A stretch of DNA of 64,000 nucleotides from Ascarosepion bandense (taxonomy: Eukaryota; Mollusca; Cephalopoda; Sepiida; Sepiidae). The notes under the pieces are model-generated. The model was not told the origin of the DNA. It was given only the letters and a program-made list of their open reading frames with translations, and did not search any database. The stretch covers positions 868,001 through 932,000 of the forward strand of contig JBBBDQ010001611.1 of NCBI GenBank assembly GCA_037127315.1, given 5' to 3'. The position numbers were made by a program, and so were the translations under genes. Positions 1 through 12,003 of the stretch are shown here, piece by piece; within the stretch, counting starts at the first letter, position 1; each line of letters opens with the position of its first letter.

Positions 1-949
1 AATGAAAGAGTCAAAAATATGTATTTACTCATATAGTTCCATGAGGTTCTCTTTCAGGTTTTAGTTGGTCAGCAACATTTCTTAGAGATTCTTTTGGCTA
101 AATGCACAAATCCACGAATCGGGCCAGAGTTGACAATGTCAGCAAATCCTGTTAACAACTAACTACTCTCTTCCCAAAACCTATTTTATAGGAGCTAACA
201 CCTAATTTGCATATTCTAGAATCCTTTAGAATTCTCTAGATTTTACTCGAATTTTCTCGGACATTCTAGCATCTTCCAAACGTTTTCTAATTTCCTTAAT
301 TTTACGACTACTTCATGAATTAAAATTGTTTTGTAATAAGTAGGAGTCAATAGAATCCCTTACTATAATTTTCCAGACATTATTATTATTTTTATATATA
401 AATGCATCCTCGTAACAATATATATATATATATATATAATCGTTGAGGCGGAGTTTTTTTAAGGTCAGTTGATAGTATTTTTTAGTGGAGTGATTTCGAG
501 AGGGGTGTGAAATATCTAAATCGACGGGTAACAAGTAGACAGATTCATCAATATGTTCCAATTTATTGAAGTTTTGGGTAAAATTTGTGCAGATCTGGAC
601 AAAAATCGAAGCGTTTTAATTTGCAAGTTTTCCTCCGTTATTATGCTAAACAAAATATCACAGAAAGCCGAAAGCAAAAGATGAAACGACAGAGATTCGA
701 TTTTAATTTTGTTGATAATTAGCTTTGACGGATAAAAATTAATCGATTAACCAAATCAATTATCGACTTTACGCGCAAGACCGAATGTAAACAGAAACGA
801 CTTAACAATGCTGCTGAGAGAAATATACTTTTAGCTAAAATTCGGACAAAACTCATTTAAAATTTCCAGGTGTTTAGAATTGTGTGTCAATGCACCTTGC
901 TTTTCAGAAACGTTCTGCAGAATGTCACAGTAGAAAACTAATGGTCAGA
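1..949. other. AT-rich DNA, no gene seen
   Basis: No recognisable protein, RNA or mobile-element homology on either strand. It contains a short (TA)n tract near 419-439. The short reading frames here read through that microsatellite and show no protein-like composition. Confidence 0.6.
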
Positions 950-1480
950 ACTCTGACGACCCGAACAGAGTAAACGTGTGTGTAAAAACTATAAAAATTA
1001 TTACGGAGTCGCCAACTGGGTTCCCTGTGATTGGATGAAAAGCAACCACAACGGGCTACTTTTTACATTTTCAAAAGACTCCACACATGAGCGGGTTTTA
1101 CAAACTCCCTCTTTTGCTTGTTGGGACCTTACAGACAAGACGTCCCCATCTGCTCTCCGTCATCTAGACCCAGGAGACGTGAAGGGATTTGACAGCAACT
1201 GAAGCACAGAAGTAATGGCTCTATTTCTTCAACCCAGCCATAACGACACAAGAAATATAAACTGTTAAAAGGACGCATCTTTCAGATAAGTTCCGCAAAC
1301 CCGACTGTTTGCAAAAGACTATCCTTTCTTTTTTTTCTCTTTTCCTGTAAATACAAGTTTATAATATCTTCATCTGTGTTTGTGTTTCTTTCTTCTCGCC
1401 GGCGTCGCAATATTGTTACCAATTAAAATTAAAATTGGGAAATTCGCAATAAAACCTCCGAAAGTAACCGATTGCTTTTT
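950..1480 (+). other. Less AT-rich segment, possible LTR or promoter-like relic
   Basis: This stretch is visibly less AT-rich than its surroundings. It carries a TATAAAAA-like string near 990, a GATTGG (reverse CCAAT) near 1030, a T/C-rich tract near 1325-1350 and an AATAAAA near 1449. That order is compatible with a solo LTR, but no TG...CA ends, primer site or second copy was found in the window. A 74-codon frame at 978-1202 has no recognised similarity. Weak call. Confidence 0.2.
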
Positions 1481-3654
1481 AAAGCTTGAATATAAAATCG
1501 AAGGGGCGCGAAGATGCAGAGACTGCAGTAATAATCAGAAGGACCATCTCTCACCGTAATCAGACTCATTAGTGTGGCAAGCCGGGACGTGGCGATGAGA
1601 TTTTTACCAAATTGTTAACATGTGTTCTCTCACTTGCAAAAACTAAAAATGATACGACTCCTGTCCCTCTTGAAATTAAGCAAGCTAAAAAGAAAACTAC
1701 CCGTCGTTTATTAAGTCTGTGATGTAGGATCAAAATGTCGTACACATCAGGTTTTACTACGATTCAGAAAATTCAAAGGATGTTTAGAATACGAGACGTC
1801 AAATAATGCGTAGAATAAGTAGTCTGTGATTAACAGGCTATGACCAGGAAAGTAAATGAAAGTTTATATAATGATCTTTCCGGATCTTCGAATAAGACAG
1901 CGTAAAAAAACTAATGTAAATATGTAACCGGGTCGCAAGTGGTGGTGGTGGTGGTGCGTCTATAGGGATCTTAACACGTTTACTTCGAATGTACGTCAAG
2001 TGGGGTGAAAAGGCGTCGATCACTAGGTCGAATTTTTGAAGTAAAGGCTGTAGGACAGACTAGTTCTTTGTGCTTAGACTAAAGGTACCTTCACTATTTC
2101 ACGGGAAAAACATAGTGTAAAGAAAAAGGCCACAAACTTAACGAAAATAAAGTTTTATCGTAAAAATGTTGATGCTATTATTAAGATGAAAGACCAAAGT
2201 ATGTTTTCATTATTTCTTTAAACTTTTTTAAATCCTTTCTAACACGTTCGAAAATTTGGTTAAATTCTTATTTTGCTTACGTCATCGTCGAGGCTAACTT
2301 TTCACATCGACTTTTTGCGCTTGTTTTCCGTTGAATGAAATTTTCAGGACTTAGTCACAAATGAACGAAAGTATATTTGACATATTTTTTGGAAAATGTT
2401 GGTAAATCTTTTTTAAATATATTATCTCCAACTTATTAATTTCATGAGATTTCACACAGAAACGTTCCTATTTATTGAAATTATTTTTTTGTTAAAAGTA
2501 GGAGACATTGGAGATCGCAAACCACTAACTTTTTTCAAATTTGTACTATTTAACTGAATATTTGCTCTGAATTGAAAAATAATGAATCCAATAAAACAAT
2601 GTCATTACTTAATTATAAAAGCTTTTAATTGCTTTTGTAAATAATTGATTTCTTCAGACAATGTCCTTCATATTAAATTTTTCTGATGAATAATGAATTT
2701 TTACAAGAATTTTTTTCATTTTTTTTACATTTTAGTTATAATCATTTATAATAGTTTAAAATCGTGTAAAATTCTGTATTTAGGTACTTATTGGATGTGA
2801 TATAATAATTAAGTGGAAACGAAATTTACGAGTCCAAAATTGCAAAGATTAATAAACGTAGTTAAGCTATCTATTTTTAGAATAATTATAGTTTTTATTT
2901 TGCATTTTTTACTTTATTTTCATGTATTGTAGACTGAAACTGTCATTATTATAAAAAAATTACGTAATTTAAGAGTTTTGTCCCTTCACTTAGCTTTATG
3001 AAAATTGTCATTTATGGTCATGCATAGCATCTGTCATCGCTTCGTCAAAGGTTCGATCAGATGAACAAGACCAATCGTTAATAATTTGTTGTATATTACT
3101 TTTTATGCTATAAGTAAGTAATATTTCTTTAAAATCAGATTTATGTAACTTTCAATTTTCTAATTTTACTAAAATAAAGTGTCAGAAATCTAGAAATATT
3201 TTTAAAATCGATGAATTTTTGTTTGTTTACAAATTTCTTAAAATTAAGAATGGCCGCTTTTAAGAAAATTTTAAGAAATCGAAATTAAATGTGACATTTC
3301 AATCTATATAATTTCTATCTGAAATTAGACCAGAATTTTTTACTTAATGGAAATAATAAATTTTAAACTTTTAATTAAATCTAAAATGAAATTTTCAAAA
3401 ATGTTTATTAATTTCATTTTAGAGTTAGGTATCGAAGATTTATGCCGAAATAGTGAAGGTATCCAGCTTAGACGTATGTGTATCGGTACACGCATTAACC
3501 CGACCGTGAGTTACATCTCTCGAAAGGAGACATGAAAATAGCATGATAGTGTGTGTAATACAGAGAGAAACGAACAATATTTCGAACGAACTTAGAGAAA
3601 AGGCAAAGGGCGGCTGAAAAAAATGGACAGATCTCAACTTATTTAACTAGTAAC
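1481..3654. other. AT-rich intergenic or intronic DNA, no gene seen
   Basis: Over 2 kb of strongly AT-rich sequence with no recognised coding, RNA or mobile-element signature. A (GGT)n-like string lies near 1938-1956. Confidence 0.6.
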
Positions 3655-4060
3655 CTTAGAGAATGACTATGGCGGAGACTTACCTCGCCGAAGCAAGAGA
3701 AGGCGGTTTTTCTGCACATGCCATTGTAGATGTCATGGAACCGCATGGCGAGCTTATGCAAGGCAGTTTTGAAATGACTGTGCATGTGTCATCGGCGAAA
3801 GCGAGGCTGTCACATGCGAGAAATCTCGGTTTCTTGCCCGAGACCGAAGACGCATAAAAAGAGCCAAATTCTGGTTTCACGGTAGTTTTGTGTTGGAATC
3901 TCCTGAAGCTACACCGGTGTTTGAGAGAAGGTGCTATTCTTTACGGAGCGCAGGGAACGGAGTCCCGAGTGAAACAGTGTCCCGCTTTCCGCTGTGAGCA
4001 ATCGGCGAGAATAAATCCAATTCTTCTACCAACCACACTTAGTCAAACAATACTACAATG
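3655..4060. other. GC-richer islet, open on both strands, unrecognised
   Basis: A locally GC-rich block with overlapping open frames on the plus (3663-3857, 64 codons) and minus (3680-3880) strands. The plus frame begins MTMAETYLAEAREGG and is charged and Ala-rich, so it looks more protein-like than its neighbours. Downstream lies GAATAAATCC near 4010, a possible poly-A signal. It could be an exon, an LTR piece or an old element. No family was recognised and no splice sites could be assigned confidently. Confidence 0.2.
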
Positions 4061-5015
4061 AAGGTGTCTTCTAATTGTACCAAATAAAAAGGGTTGAGGT
4101 ATTCTGACATCTTCATGGGTCACAGACTCTGGATATCTTTGTTATACGCGAGACAGTGGGTTGAGAGTGAAATTTTAATTCGATTTCAAAGAAAATTCGC
4201 TCATCTTTCAAGATGGGATTCAATTTGCCTTAATTCGTCTTCAGGTTTGTTTTCTTTTTCCCATGGAACACGGTGATACCAATAAAATCAAATAGGTAAC
4301 GCGGCGAAACGAGTTCCGATTTCTTGCAGCACCTCCTCATTGAATTAATGGAAAAGCAGAATCAGCAGGAACTGCAACCATTTTTACGTACGTATGGAAA
4401 CTCCGATATTAAACTGACCATATGTCATTCTATTCCAGGGGTAACTGAATTACGTAGTTGAAATGCATGATTAGCATTAAAAAGAAAGTACAATTTTTGT
4501 GCTTTGTTTATTGTTCCGTAAGAATTCTATAACGATTTCCGATCTTCCCCAGGATTCTTTCTCTCATCAATTAAAATTTTGAATAAAAAATATTTTAAAA
4601 TGATCATAAAAGTAAGTCAAAACATAAACCAAAGGAAGAATTCAATTCTACATTTGCTGCCCAAACAAACTTCTGACAGTACTTGGCGTATTTTATGACA
4701 ACACATTTATTTTAAATGACCAAAATATTTTAAAGCACGTAGACTAAAAACAAATTTCTTTAACTGAAAAGGACCCTAAATGCTGGCCCCTTTTCGTTAG
4801 TTTCCACTACGCAAAATCAAAGTTTAACTCCGCGGGAAGACCTAACAAAGTTCCAACTTTCTCCCAGTTACGTAAATCGCGATGGAGGATTAACAAAATG
4901 CTATGCACTATACAAATATTTTTTTCATTTTAAAAATTTGGCAATATTAATCTCTTCTCTGAGTAAAGCTACAAAATTAATAAGCTCCACCCTATCTGTT
5001 ACCAGAGTTGAGTTA
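4061..5015. other. No gene seen
   Basis: AT-rich sequence without recognisable coding or repeat homology. Confidence 0.5.
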
Positions 5016-5334
5016 TCTAATGTAAACTTATTTATAAATGAAACTTTGTCTGTGTGTATATGTGTGTATCCGTTACCTATAGACTCCGAAACGGCTGAAC
5101 CAATTTTTTTGAAAATTTATACAGTTGTACTATAAGCATCTGTGAGTGTTCTTAGCTAGGTTTTGTGTCGAGGTAACCCCGATAAATATCGAAAATCGAT
5201 AATCAAAAAAATCTGGTTATAGAAGGAGTGGTCCGATTTTAATCAAATTTGATACACCCATGGACAAAGACATAAGAAACGATATTGAGAAGTTTCAAGG
5301 TTGCAGTTCTTACAATAGTGAAAAAAAAAAACGA

Positions 5335-5396
<62 letters not shown>

Positions 5397-5401
5397 GCAA
5401 G

Positions 5402-5443
<42 letters not shown>

Positions 5444-5596
5444 CTGTCTGTATATCTTTTATACTAATCCACAATCTTTTATCCGATTCTCACCAAACTT
5501 CACACAAATATTCTTTAGGCTGAGTCTGAGCTCCAGGACCATGTATTAATTTTAAAGCTTTCATTGCGCCCGAGCAACGCCGGGCTATACTGCTAG
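5016..5596 (+). mobile_element. Non-autonomous Helitron-like element, copy 1
   Basis: The 3' end has the Helitron signature: a short hairpin (GCCCG, 8-nt loop, CGGGC at about 5567-5585), then 7 nt, then CTAG (fits CTRR) at 5593-5596. The proposed 5' end is TCTAA preceded by A, as expected for insertion between A and T. About 300 bp of the left part matches, in inverted orientation, the copy at 28185-28944. It encodes no Rep or helicase, so it would depend on enzymes supplied in trans. Internal (TA)n and (TG)n tracts have expanded. The base after CTAG here is A, not the expected T, which weakens this copy's 3' boundary. Confidence 0.55.
5338..5442. repeat. (TA)n then (TG)n microsatellites
   Basis: A roughly 50-bp (TA)n tract at about 5338-5391 is followed by AAAAGGCAAGATA and a (TG)n tract at about 5405-5441. 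Both lie inside the Helitron-like element. The sister copy at 28 kb has an expanded (TA)n tract at the equivalent position. Confidence 0.9.
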
Positions 5597-6029
5597 AAAC
5601 TTCAAGTAAATCCCTATCTCGTTTGCTTTTCCTTCCTGTACACAGTACCATCAGCAAGCTTGAAGAAAACTTGCCTTACTCTACCAGCTATTTCCCAGTT
5701 TTCTCTGAAGCAGTCTTTTCACATTGTACGTAATTTGTATCTTACCGGCTTGAAGAGGACAAAACATTGTGGTAGAAGGTGGAATCACCACTGTAGTAGT
5801 AGTAGTAGGGAGATGGTTAATGCTTATTTAATTGGCCTTGTGTCAAACATAACCAAACTCTCTACAACTTAGGTTTTATCAGGTTATCAGAAGGTGGATT
5901 TGTAAATGTGTGGAAGAATAAAAGGATACCTTTTGCATGTTTAAATAGAAATGTATTAAACAAACAGAATAACATGAATTGGTAGAAGTTAAACGTACAT
6001 GAGAAACAGTAGCAAGAAGTTAAGGGTAT

Positions 6030-6640
6030 CAAGAGTTCGTAGTAGTAACTTGTGGGTATGTATGTATGAGTGTTATCGTTGGCTAGGACTATTTTTGAAG
6101 TACTCGCTCAGTCTTAAAGGGTTCTGTTAGAGTATCAAGTATTAAAAGAGACAGACGGGTGAACGATGAAGAGGAAGGAGGCGAGAGAGAAAGACAGAGA
6201 TAATAATGATCGCTTGGCGAGAGTATTTACACGTACCCTTGACAAACGTCATCTTCTCTCTGGCGACAGGCGAACTTGGCCCGTCTTTTATTTCGTTTGT
6301 GGGGCTCAAAAAAGTTCATTTGGGAATCAACTCCGGGATGTGATACTGGCCTTTCCATTAGACAACGAACAAAATTCGCGAAAAGGTTCCGAAGGGAATT
6401 TGTTTCTGATGATTGAAGATTATTTGAAATTTTTTTAAAATTAAAAAAAAAATTTTTTTTTAGATGTTTCATAATTTTCTCTTGGCCGAAAAACATTTCG
6501 CATCAAGGTGTGAAATTTCACGAGATTTTTGGATTCGCTCTTGTGTGTGTGTGTGTGTGCTAAGCAAAGTTTGTAAATTCGAGTATTTTTTTCTAACGAA
6601 ACCATTAAGTCAATGCTTAACATTTGAATTTTAAATCTAT
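6030..6640 (+). repeat. Dispersed repeat, inverted partner at 57.3-57.8 kb
   Basis: Long stretches match the reverse complement of 57270-57840. Shared blocks include the GTATGTATGTATGAG area, CGCTCAGTCTTAAAG, the AGACGGGTGAA area, TCATTTGGGAAT, and the block around GCTAAG...AAAGTTTGTAA. The copies are diverged, with indels and a local (TG)n at about 6541-6560. No coding capacity or terminal structure was identified, so the class (old LTR, DNA transposon or other) is unknown. The open frames on both strands around 6166-6496 lie within this repeat. Confidence 0.65.
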
Positions 6641-8152
6641 ATCTTGTTTTTTTCACTACAATAGCCAAGCAACATAATATTTTTTACTGGATATGGTATA
6701 TGGGAATTTCACAGAAGATATTTACTGTTGTTGTATTGCCTTGGACTTTTAGTAGTGGTGGATTACAACTAACTAAACGGCAAACACGTGGTCGTTGTGG
6801 ACATAAAAAAAGCATAAAACATGTAAACTCTTTCATCATTCAGTCATCTTGTCTTGAAGGAAGAGAAGGCGTTGTGTGTGGGTGATAAACACGGTGTAGA
6901 ATTGCCATCAGAGTGTACAGGCGGCTCTTCAAAAGCCGTGCGGTGATGAAACAGTGACATCGCCTGCGGTCATAAACGATTCGGAAGCAGATCGTTACAC
7001 ATCTGCAGGTGGGCGGCACGTGAATTATGACGTCACCGTGCAGCACGATTCGACAAAGTCTTCAGTGCCTGAAGAGACTCTTTAATACTTGCAGCAAAAC
7101 CTGCACTAGTGAAGCAATAGTGACCTGATAATGGCTACTCAATCCGAAACTGAACTTCCATCTAGAAATGGCAGTTATTTGTTATACAACACGTTTAAAA
7201 AGAGCGCTCAGATACTACACTGATCATGTATTTCTTTAACTTTTCTACAGGTTGGGTGCGGAGTCAGAACGCTACACATCCTTTATTTTATGTACACCAT
7301 CCCCTCAAACATATTTGTAGGTTAAAGGTTAAGAAATTTTGTATTACGAGCAATAACTGTCAAAATATTGCCAGTGTGCTCTGATCTTCATGCACAGGCA
7401 AAAATGTCGATTCATAAATAAATGAGCCGTCATTTTTTACGGGTACTAGGCTAAATAGGCGAGAGACATGGAAATTTTTTATTAAAATGTTCACAAAAAT
7501 CACGTTTTCGTTTCAATTGAACGAATAGCAAGAAATATTAATTTCTCTTTATTCGATTAAAGCAGTTGAAAAATATCGCTTGAGGTAAATAATGAAATGT
7601 TTATTAAATAGAGAATTAGTTTAGACAACTTCGAATTGAGAATTGCTACCGTGAAAAATCAATCAATTCTATATTAAATAAATTCGACAAATTCTCCCCA
7701 GCAAAAATAAGATTTCATCAGTTGTCATTGGCTCAGATTAGGCGGGAACAAGGCCAAATATACAGAGTATCCGTAGGAATTCTATTCATAAAAAATGATG
7801 ACTTGCAAGAGTTTTATTATAACGCTTCTTTTATTTTCTCTTATGGGCGTTGGGTGATAAATGGACTCATCCTGTCTTTTCATCGCTCGAAGTCAGCCGA
7901 AACCTACTTTTTATCCTCCCTCTTAATGCCTGCTCTGCCTTCCATTAACAAACTACAAGGAAGTCGTTCTCTGTTTCTTTTGTCTTCAATATAGCCTGCC
8001 AATATTAAATTCACAAATAATTTTCAAGAATTTGCATTTCTTGATCTTTGGAAATAAGTAATAATCATCGACTTCAAATTATTATATAATTAAAATTAGT
8101 CAGACTAAAATCTATGTAAAAATCGCCTTAAATAAAACATCACTGAATAAAT
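6641..8152. other. No gene seen
   Basis: Mixed sequence without a recognised gene. 6880-7060 is somewhat GC-richer and contains a TGACGTCA (CRE-like) palindrome near 7027. The 90-codon frame at 7722-7994 resembles no family I know. Confidence 0.5.
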
Positions 8153-8198
8153 CCTGAACCTAACTAATAAAACAACAACTTTTAGGCAAAATTCGACT

Positions 8199-8470
8199 TC
8201 ATTCATCAACATAGTCTCCTCTTAGAGTGATACACTGATTCCAACGCTTCTCTAACAATTTGGTGGCTTTTTTGTAGAACGATTTGTCTTTGGCCTCAAA
8301 ATACGACTCAGCTTCTGATACCAGTTATTCACTGGAGCCAAATCTCTTTCCCTGGAGCATTCTTTTGGTGTCTGCAACCAGACAGTAGTCACTGGTGGCG
8401 AATAGGGTGGATGCGGAAACAATTCGAAGTGCAATGTAGTTTTGCCATCGTTGCGATAGACTTGTGACAC
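8199..8470 (-). pseudogene. mariner transposase, C-terminal part
   Basis: Downstream of the SINE the transposase resumes as CHKSIATMAKLH, then after a frameshift as FELFPHPPYSPP (family motif PPYSPDL). After another shift it reads YFEAKDKSFYKK, then LLEKRWNQC and GDYVDE before a TGA near 8199. The 106-codon frame at 8252-8572 mixes SINE and transposase sequence and is not a gene. At least two frameshifts and one in-frame stop separate the blocks. Confidence 0.8.
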
Positions 8471-8471
8471 G

Positions 8472-8776
8472 GTCAGTAAGTTAAGTGCCATACGTGATAC
8501 ACGCTTGGGCGACCATGTCTCGAAAGAGACATGATTGACTGGGCAGAAGATTATCCAGCAGTAGGTTGCCATTGCTTTCTGCGGTAGACTGGTTGCCGAC
8601 CAAGGCTATAGAACCCAATCTGTCCTGTTATTTAACCCATAACTGGAAGGAATAGACGGATTAATAGCTTTCCGAAGGGTATTTGCGCGTAAGTGAATAC
8701 AATGGATTCAACTGGAATTCGAACTCTGCTCCCCGGTTTCTCGTTCCGAGCCGATATCCACTGTACCACAACGCAC
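8472..8776 (-). mobile_element. S1 tRNA-derived SINE inserted in mariner
   Basis: A full-length S1 on the minus strand. Its tRNA-like head has box A (GTGGTACAGTGG) and box B (GAGTTCGAATTCC). The body contains TTGCGCGTAAGTGAAT (as read on the plus strand) and the tail has the conserved CATGTCTC hairpin and a (CTGA)n-like end. It interrupts the mariner transposase between the HQDN and CHKS coding positions, so it is younger than the mariner. Short target duplications cannot be told apart from the CTGA tail. Confidence 0.9.
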
Positions 8777-8787
8777 AGTACGTTGTC

Positions 8788-9465
8788 TTAATGAAAAGTC
8801 ACTTTTTTCTTCATTTGTAGCAGTTTTTTTTTTGCTATTTCTTCTTTCAAATGAATCAATAATGCTATATAATATTCGCTATTGATGGTTCTTCCTTTCT
8901 CAAGGTAATAGTTAAACAACATACCTTGCGCATCCCAAAATAAAGAGGCTAAAACCTTGCCTGCTGATGTATGCGTCTTTGGTCGCTTTGGACTGCTTTC
9001 ACCTGCTGCTGTCCACTCAGCTGACTGCTGATTTGGCTCCGGAGTGAAGTGGTGGATCCATGTTTCATCCGTTGTCACATTTTTACAAAAAACTCCTTGT
9101 TGCGTTGAAATAGTTGCAAACAATGCACCCACTTTGAACAGTTTTCTCATTGACAAATGTCCATGCAAAATGGTGAATACACTGCCTTCTAATATTTTCA
9201 ACTCCTCTGCTATCTTAAGCAACTTCAATTTATGATCGGCTAAAACGAGTTTATGAATGTTTTTTTGTTTCCCGAAACACCTGCCGATGTTAGGCGTCCT
9301 GGACATTTCAGCATCATTTTTGTCTGAACGACCACGTTTAAATTCAGCATTCCATGTCTTAACCGTTGTTTCCGATGGAGTAGAGACCGAATAACACTTA
9401 TAAAGCCATTGCTTTACTTGAACAGTATTTTTCCCATCAAAAAGTAATGCTTTATCAGCACGCAA
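8788..9465 (-). pseudogene. mariner transposase, N-terminal and catalytic part
   Basis: 225 codons. The N-terminal helix-turn-helix region is readable: an ADKALLFDGKNTVQVKQWLYK stretch matches the family pattern, followed by a second HTH near residues 80-105. The DDE/D domain contains the first Asp in TDETWIHHF (about residue 133) and the second in SLFWDAQGMLF. Relative to copy 2 and the known family, about 25 residues are missing between the second HTH and TDETW. The frame ends in KKVTFH, then TAA where the HQDN motif should read CAA. The third catalytic Asp therefore lies beyond a stop, and the SINE follows at once. Not functional. Confidence 0.85.
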
Positions 9466-9551
9466 AATTCAGATTTTCCATTGATTTGAAAATTTGCAAC
9501 AGTAGCTTCACTTAAATAATCGTAATTTGTAAACTAATAATCTGATTAGGC

Positions 9552-9926
9552 TTAATAGATTGGGTCCAGAATTTTTTTAACAACCAACTTTGACGAAATT
9601 TTGGGACATTGGCCTGGAAACAGACAGTCGAGGCAGCCAACTGCAGACCGACGACTGTAGTTAGAATCAACTGAGGAAGGATTTAATGACAATGCTACAC
9701 TATGAAATAAATAAGTTTCTGAAAATATAAAGAATTTTACGATTTGTTTAGGTTCGCTATTTCGAGAGAAAAGAGCGTTTCCTTCTCCCCTTCCTAGGTT
9801 GTCTCGCGAAGGATGATTATATTGTTCGTCGAGACATTTTAATAACAAAAGAAAATTAGTAGTCCGAGAAAAGAAATCGTAGAATGTTAATATTCTAGAA
9901 ATTATAAGTAGTAATATTTTCACCAT
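9552..9926 (-). CDS. Unrecognised 124-codon ORF, doubtful
   Basis: An uninterrupted ATG frame with a hydrophobic N-terminus (MVKILLLIISRILTFYDFF) that could pass as a signal peptide, followed by a mixed region and a C-rich segment (CLDCLFPGQC). One frame of this length is roughly what chance allows in 64 kb of AT-rich DNA, and no family was recognised. No promoter or splice context is visible. Confidence 0.12.
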   Translation of the reverse strand: MVKILLLIISRILTFYDFFSRTTNFLLLLKCLDEQYNHPSRDNLGRGEGNALFSRNSEPKQIVKFFIFSETYLFHSVALSLNPSSVDSNYSRRSAVGCLDCLFPGQCPKISSKLVVKKILDPIY

Positions 9927-10732
9927 AAATATTAATAATAATAAAAAGCTTGCTGAATGAGGAATAAGATTTAAGTTATTGTAAAATAGTTTATGTAAAC
10001 ATCTATATTTTCTGTTAGAAATGTTCGTGAATATCCGTCATTGTATAAGCACATCTCTCAATACTGTGTGCGAATGGTGGTTGTGTTTTTCTTTTGAAAA
10101 CTAGTTTGTTTACTGTTCATCTATCGTTTATCATTTGAATAAAAAACAGGAACAAAAGCGGAAGACCAATTAGACGCACGACTAAATAATTTTCCTTTTT
10201 TAGTTAAGAAAAAGGAGAAGCGAAGATGATTGATGAAGCATACGGAGGTCGGCCGGTTGGAATCAATATGCGTCGTGAATGGCTTTCAAAAGTTCAAGAA
10301 AATTGAAGTTGAATGTGAAGAGAAATCGTGCATTGGTGGACCATAAGCTCAATGAATTGGTTAAGTGATGATGTGAAAGTTGTTTTAGATGATCACCCGA
10401 AAAATAAAAAATAAAAAAAAAAAAATAAATAAAAAAACCAACGATAGGATTGTCTGAAAACTTGCCGTCGACCCCCTCAATAATTGTAAGACAATTGGAA
10501 AGTCTTCGAAGAAGAAAAAATGGATGTATCATAAATTACCACTGCGAGGCATTAGACAGCATGTCACCATATACATTTTACTTTTTACCAGATAAAAAAA
10601 AATGTTGATTTCCATTCGAGATGAAAATTGAATTCAGTTGCATAATTCAAAGCGGCGGAACTCTTGAATGGATCCAGGTCAGCGTACAACATAAGTAGTA
10701 AAATCTATCATTTTGGAAAGAATAATTGTTCT
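9927..10732. other. No gene seen; A-rich tract
   Basis: No recognised gene. An A-rich simple-sequence stretch lies at about 10395-10440. Confidence 0.5.
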
Positions 10733-11045
10733 TAGGATGTGCGTTGTGGTACAGTGGATATCGGCTCGGAACCAGAAACCGGAGAGCCGAGTTCGAATTC
10801 CAGTTGAATCCATTGTATTCACTTACGCGCAAATACCCTTGGGAAAGGTATTAATTCGTTTATTCCTTCCAGTTATGGGTTAAATAGCAGGACATATTGG
10901 GTTCTATAGCCTTGGTCGGCAACCAGTCTACCGCAGGAAGCAATGGCAACCTACTGCTGGATAATCTTCTGCCCAGTCAGTCATGTCTCTTTCGAGAAAT
11001 GATCGCCCAAGCGTGTATCACGTATGGCACTTAACTGACTGACTG
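10733..11045 (+). mobile_element. S1 SINE, full length, 9-bp target duplication
   Basis: A complete S1 on the plus strand: tRNA-like head with box A and box B, conserved body, 3' stem-loop (one arm mutated, GAGAAATG) and CTGACTG tail. It is flanked by perfect AATTGTTCT direct repeats at 10724-10732 and 11046-11054. This fixes the element at about 313 bp and its 5' end at TAGGATGTGCG. Confidence 0.92.
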
Positions 11046-11189
11046 AATTGTTCTGCATTTGGTGGAATACAAAAGGCAAATTGAATAATAAAAAAAAATT
11101 ACTGAAGTTTGGCGAAACAGTTACTGCAGAATATTACCAGCGTCAGCTTCGAAAATGGAATATTGTTGTATGGAATGTACAATAAATGT

Positions 11190-11410
11190 AGCACAAGGCC
11201 AAAATGGCGATGTGTTTGAGGCTGGTCGACACTATCTTATACCAAGCTAATCACATTCACGACTCAATCATTCTTAATTTCTTCTTTTACTACAAAAACT
11301 CGTCCATTATCTTAAAATACCACACATTTACCGGGGAAACCTAAAAAAAAACAAAAAAAAGGGGGGGGGACAAAACCCACGACATAAAAAATTTATTCTA
11401 TATACAAAAA
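11190..11410 (+). repeat. Dispersed repeat, second copy at 52912-53160
   Basis: It begins GTAGCACAAGGCC and runs through a GGTCGA...CACTATCTTAT..CCAAG block, an AATACCACACATT block and a GGGGAAACCTAAAAA block into an A/T-rich tail. The same order of blocks occurs on the same strand at 52912-53160. A G-homopolymer has grown at about 11362-11369 in this copy. Class unknown; no coding capacity. Confidence 0.6.
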
Positions 11411-11564
11411 TATATTTAAACATTTAAAAGGTTATAAAAATGAAAAGGGCAGAGGTTGGATAGCCTAAAATAAGCTAAAATATAACACTATTCAAACTAA
11501 AACAAACAAACGTTAGTAAGACCCGTCCACCCAACAAAGATTCAAAGTGGCTGCTTTATTTCGC

Positions 11565-12003
11565 GTAATTTTGTTTTTTAATCATTTCACCCCAAGCAAG
11601 GCATTCCACTGCCACTATTGTGCATGGGGCTACATAGGGGAAGGTAAATAGAAAGAGTGGTTAGATACAGGAAATGTCAGAAGTGGGGTGATAGATAGTT
11701 GGGTGGGTGGGAAGAGTGTTTGAAAGAATGGAAGCGAGTTAGTTTGTTAGGTGTCTGTTGACCTTACATTTAAACTCCTGGAGATTGTAGCCGTCGGGGA
11801 AGCAGTCATGTGGAAGGGAATTCCACAGTCGGGAAGTGCGAGAAAAGAAACTGTTGGAGTAGAAGTTGCGGTTGCATTTTATCGGTTTCACTGTAAAAGG
11901 GTGGGATCTAGTTGCTAATCTAGTATCTCGTGCAAATTCGTACCTAGAGGGCACCAGTGATCTAAGTTCATCGGAGCAGAAGCGAAAAAGCCTCCGATAT
12001 GGT
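11565..12003 (-). pseudogene. LINE J 3' end (RT C-terminus and 3' UTR)
   Basis: The minus-strand frame 11739-11954 reads RYEFARDTRLATRSHPFTV, then NSFFSRTSRLWNSLPHDCFP. This is the region downstream of the reverse transcriptase domain in jockey/CR1-like non-LTR retrotransposons. A 3' UTR follows and ends at the family terminus (CTTGCTTGGGGTGAAATGA plus A-rich tail) near 11575. The copy is 5'-truncated close to 12003, as is typical of target-primed insertions. Confidence 0.85.

Larger units (their letters stand above)
8153..9557 (-). mobile_element. mariner element, copy 1, split by an S1 SINE
   Basis: A decayed mariner on the minus strand. The transposase reading runs from about 9465 down to 8788, is interrupted by an S1 SINE (8472-8776), and resumes at about 8470, ending near 8199. 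The outer ends are approximate, set by homology to the second copy at 35727-36610 on the 5' side and by the end of recognisable 3' sequence near 8153. The family resembles the mariner lineage that gave rise to the vertebrate SETMAR transposase domain. Confidence 0.8.

Noticed and set aside
6166..6496. Overlapping 90- and 89-codon ORFs on opposite strands as genes
   Set aside because: They lie inside the dispersed repeat whose second copy at 57 kb does not preserve either frame.
8252..8572. 106-codon minus-strand ORF as a gene
   Set aside because: It is a chimera of S1 SINE sequence and the frame-shifted mariner C-terminus.
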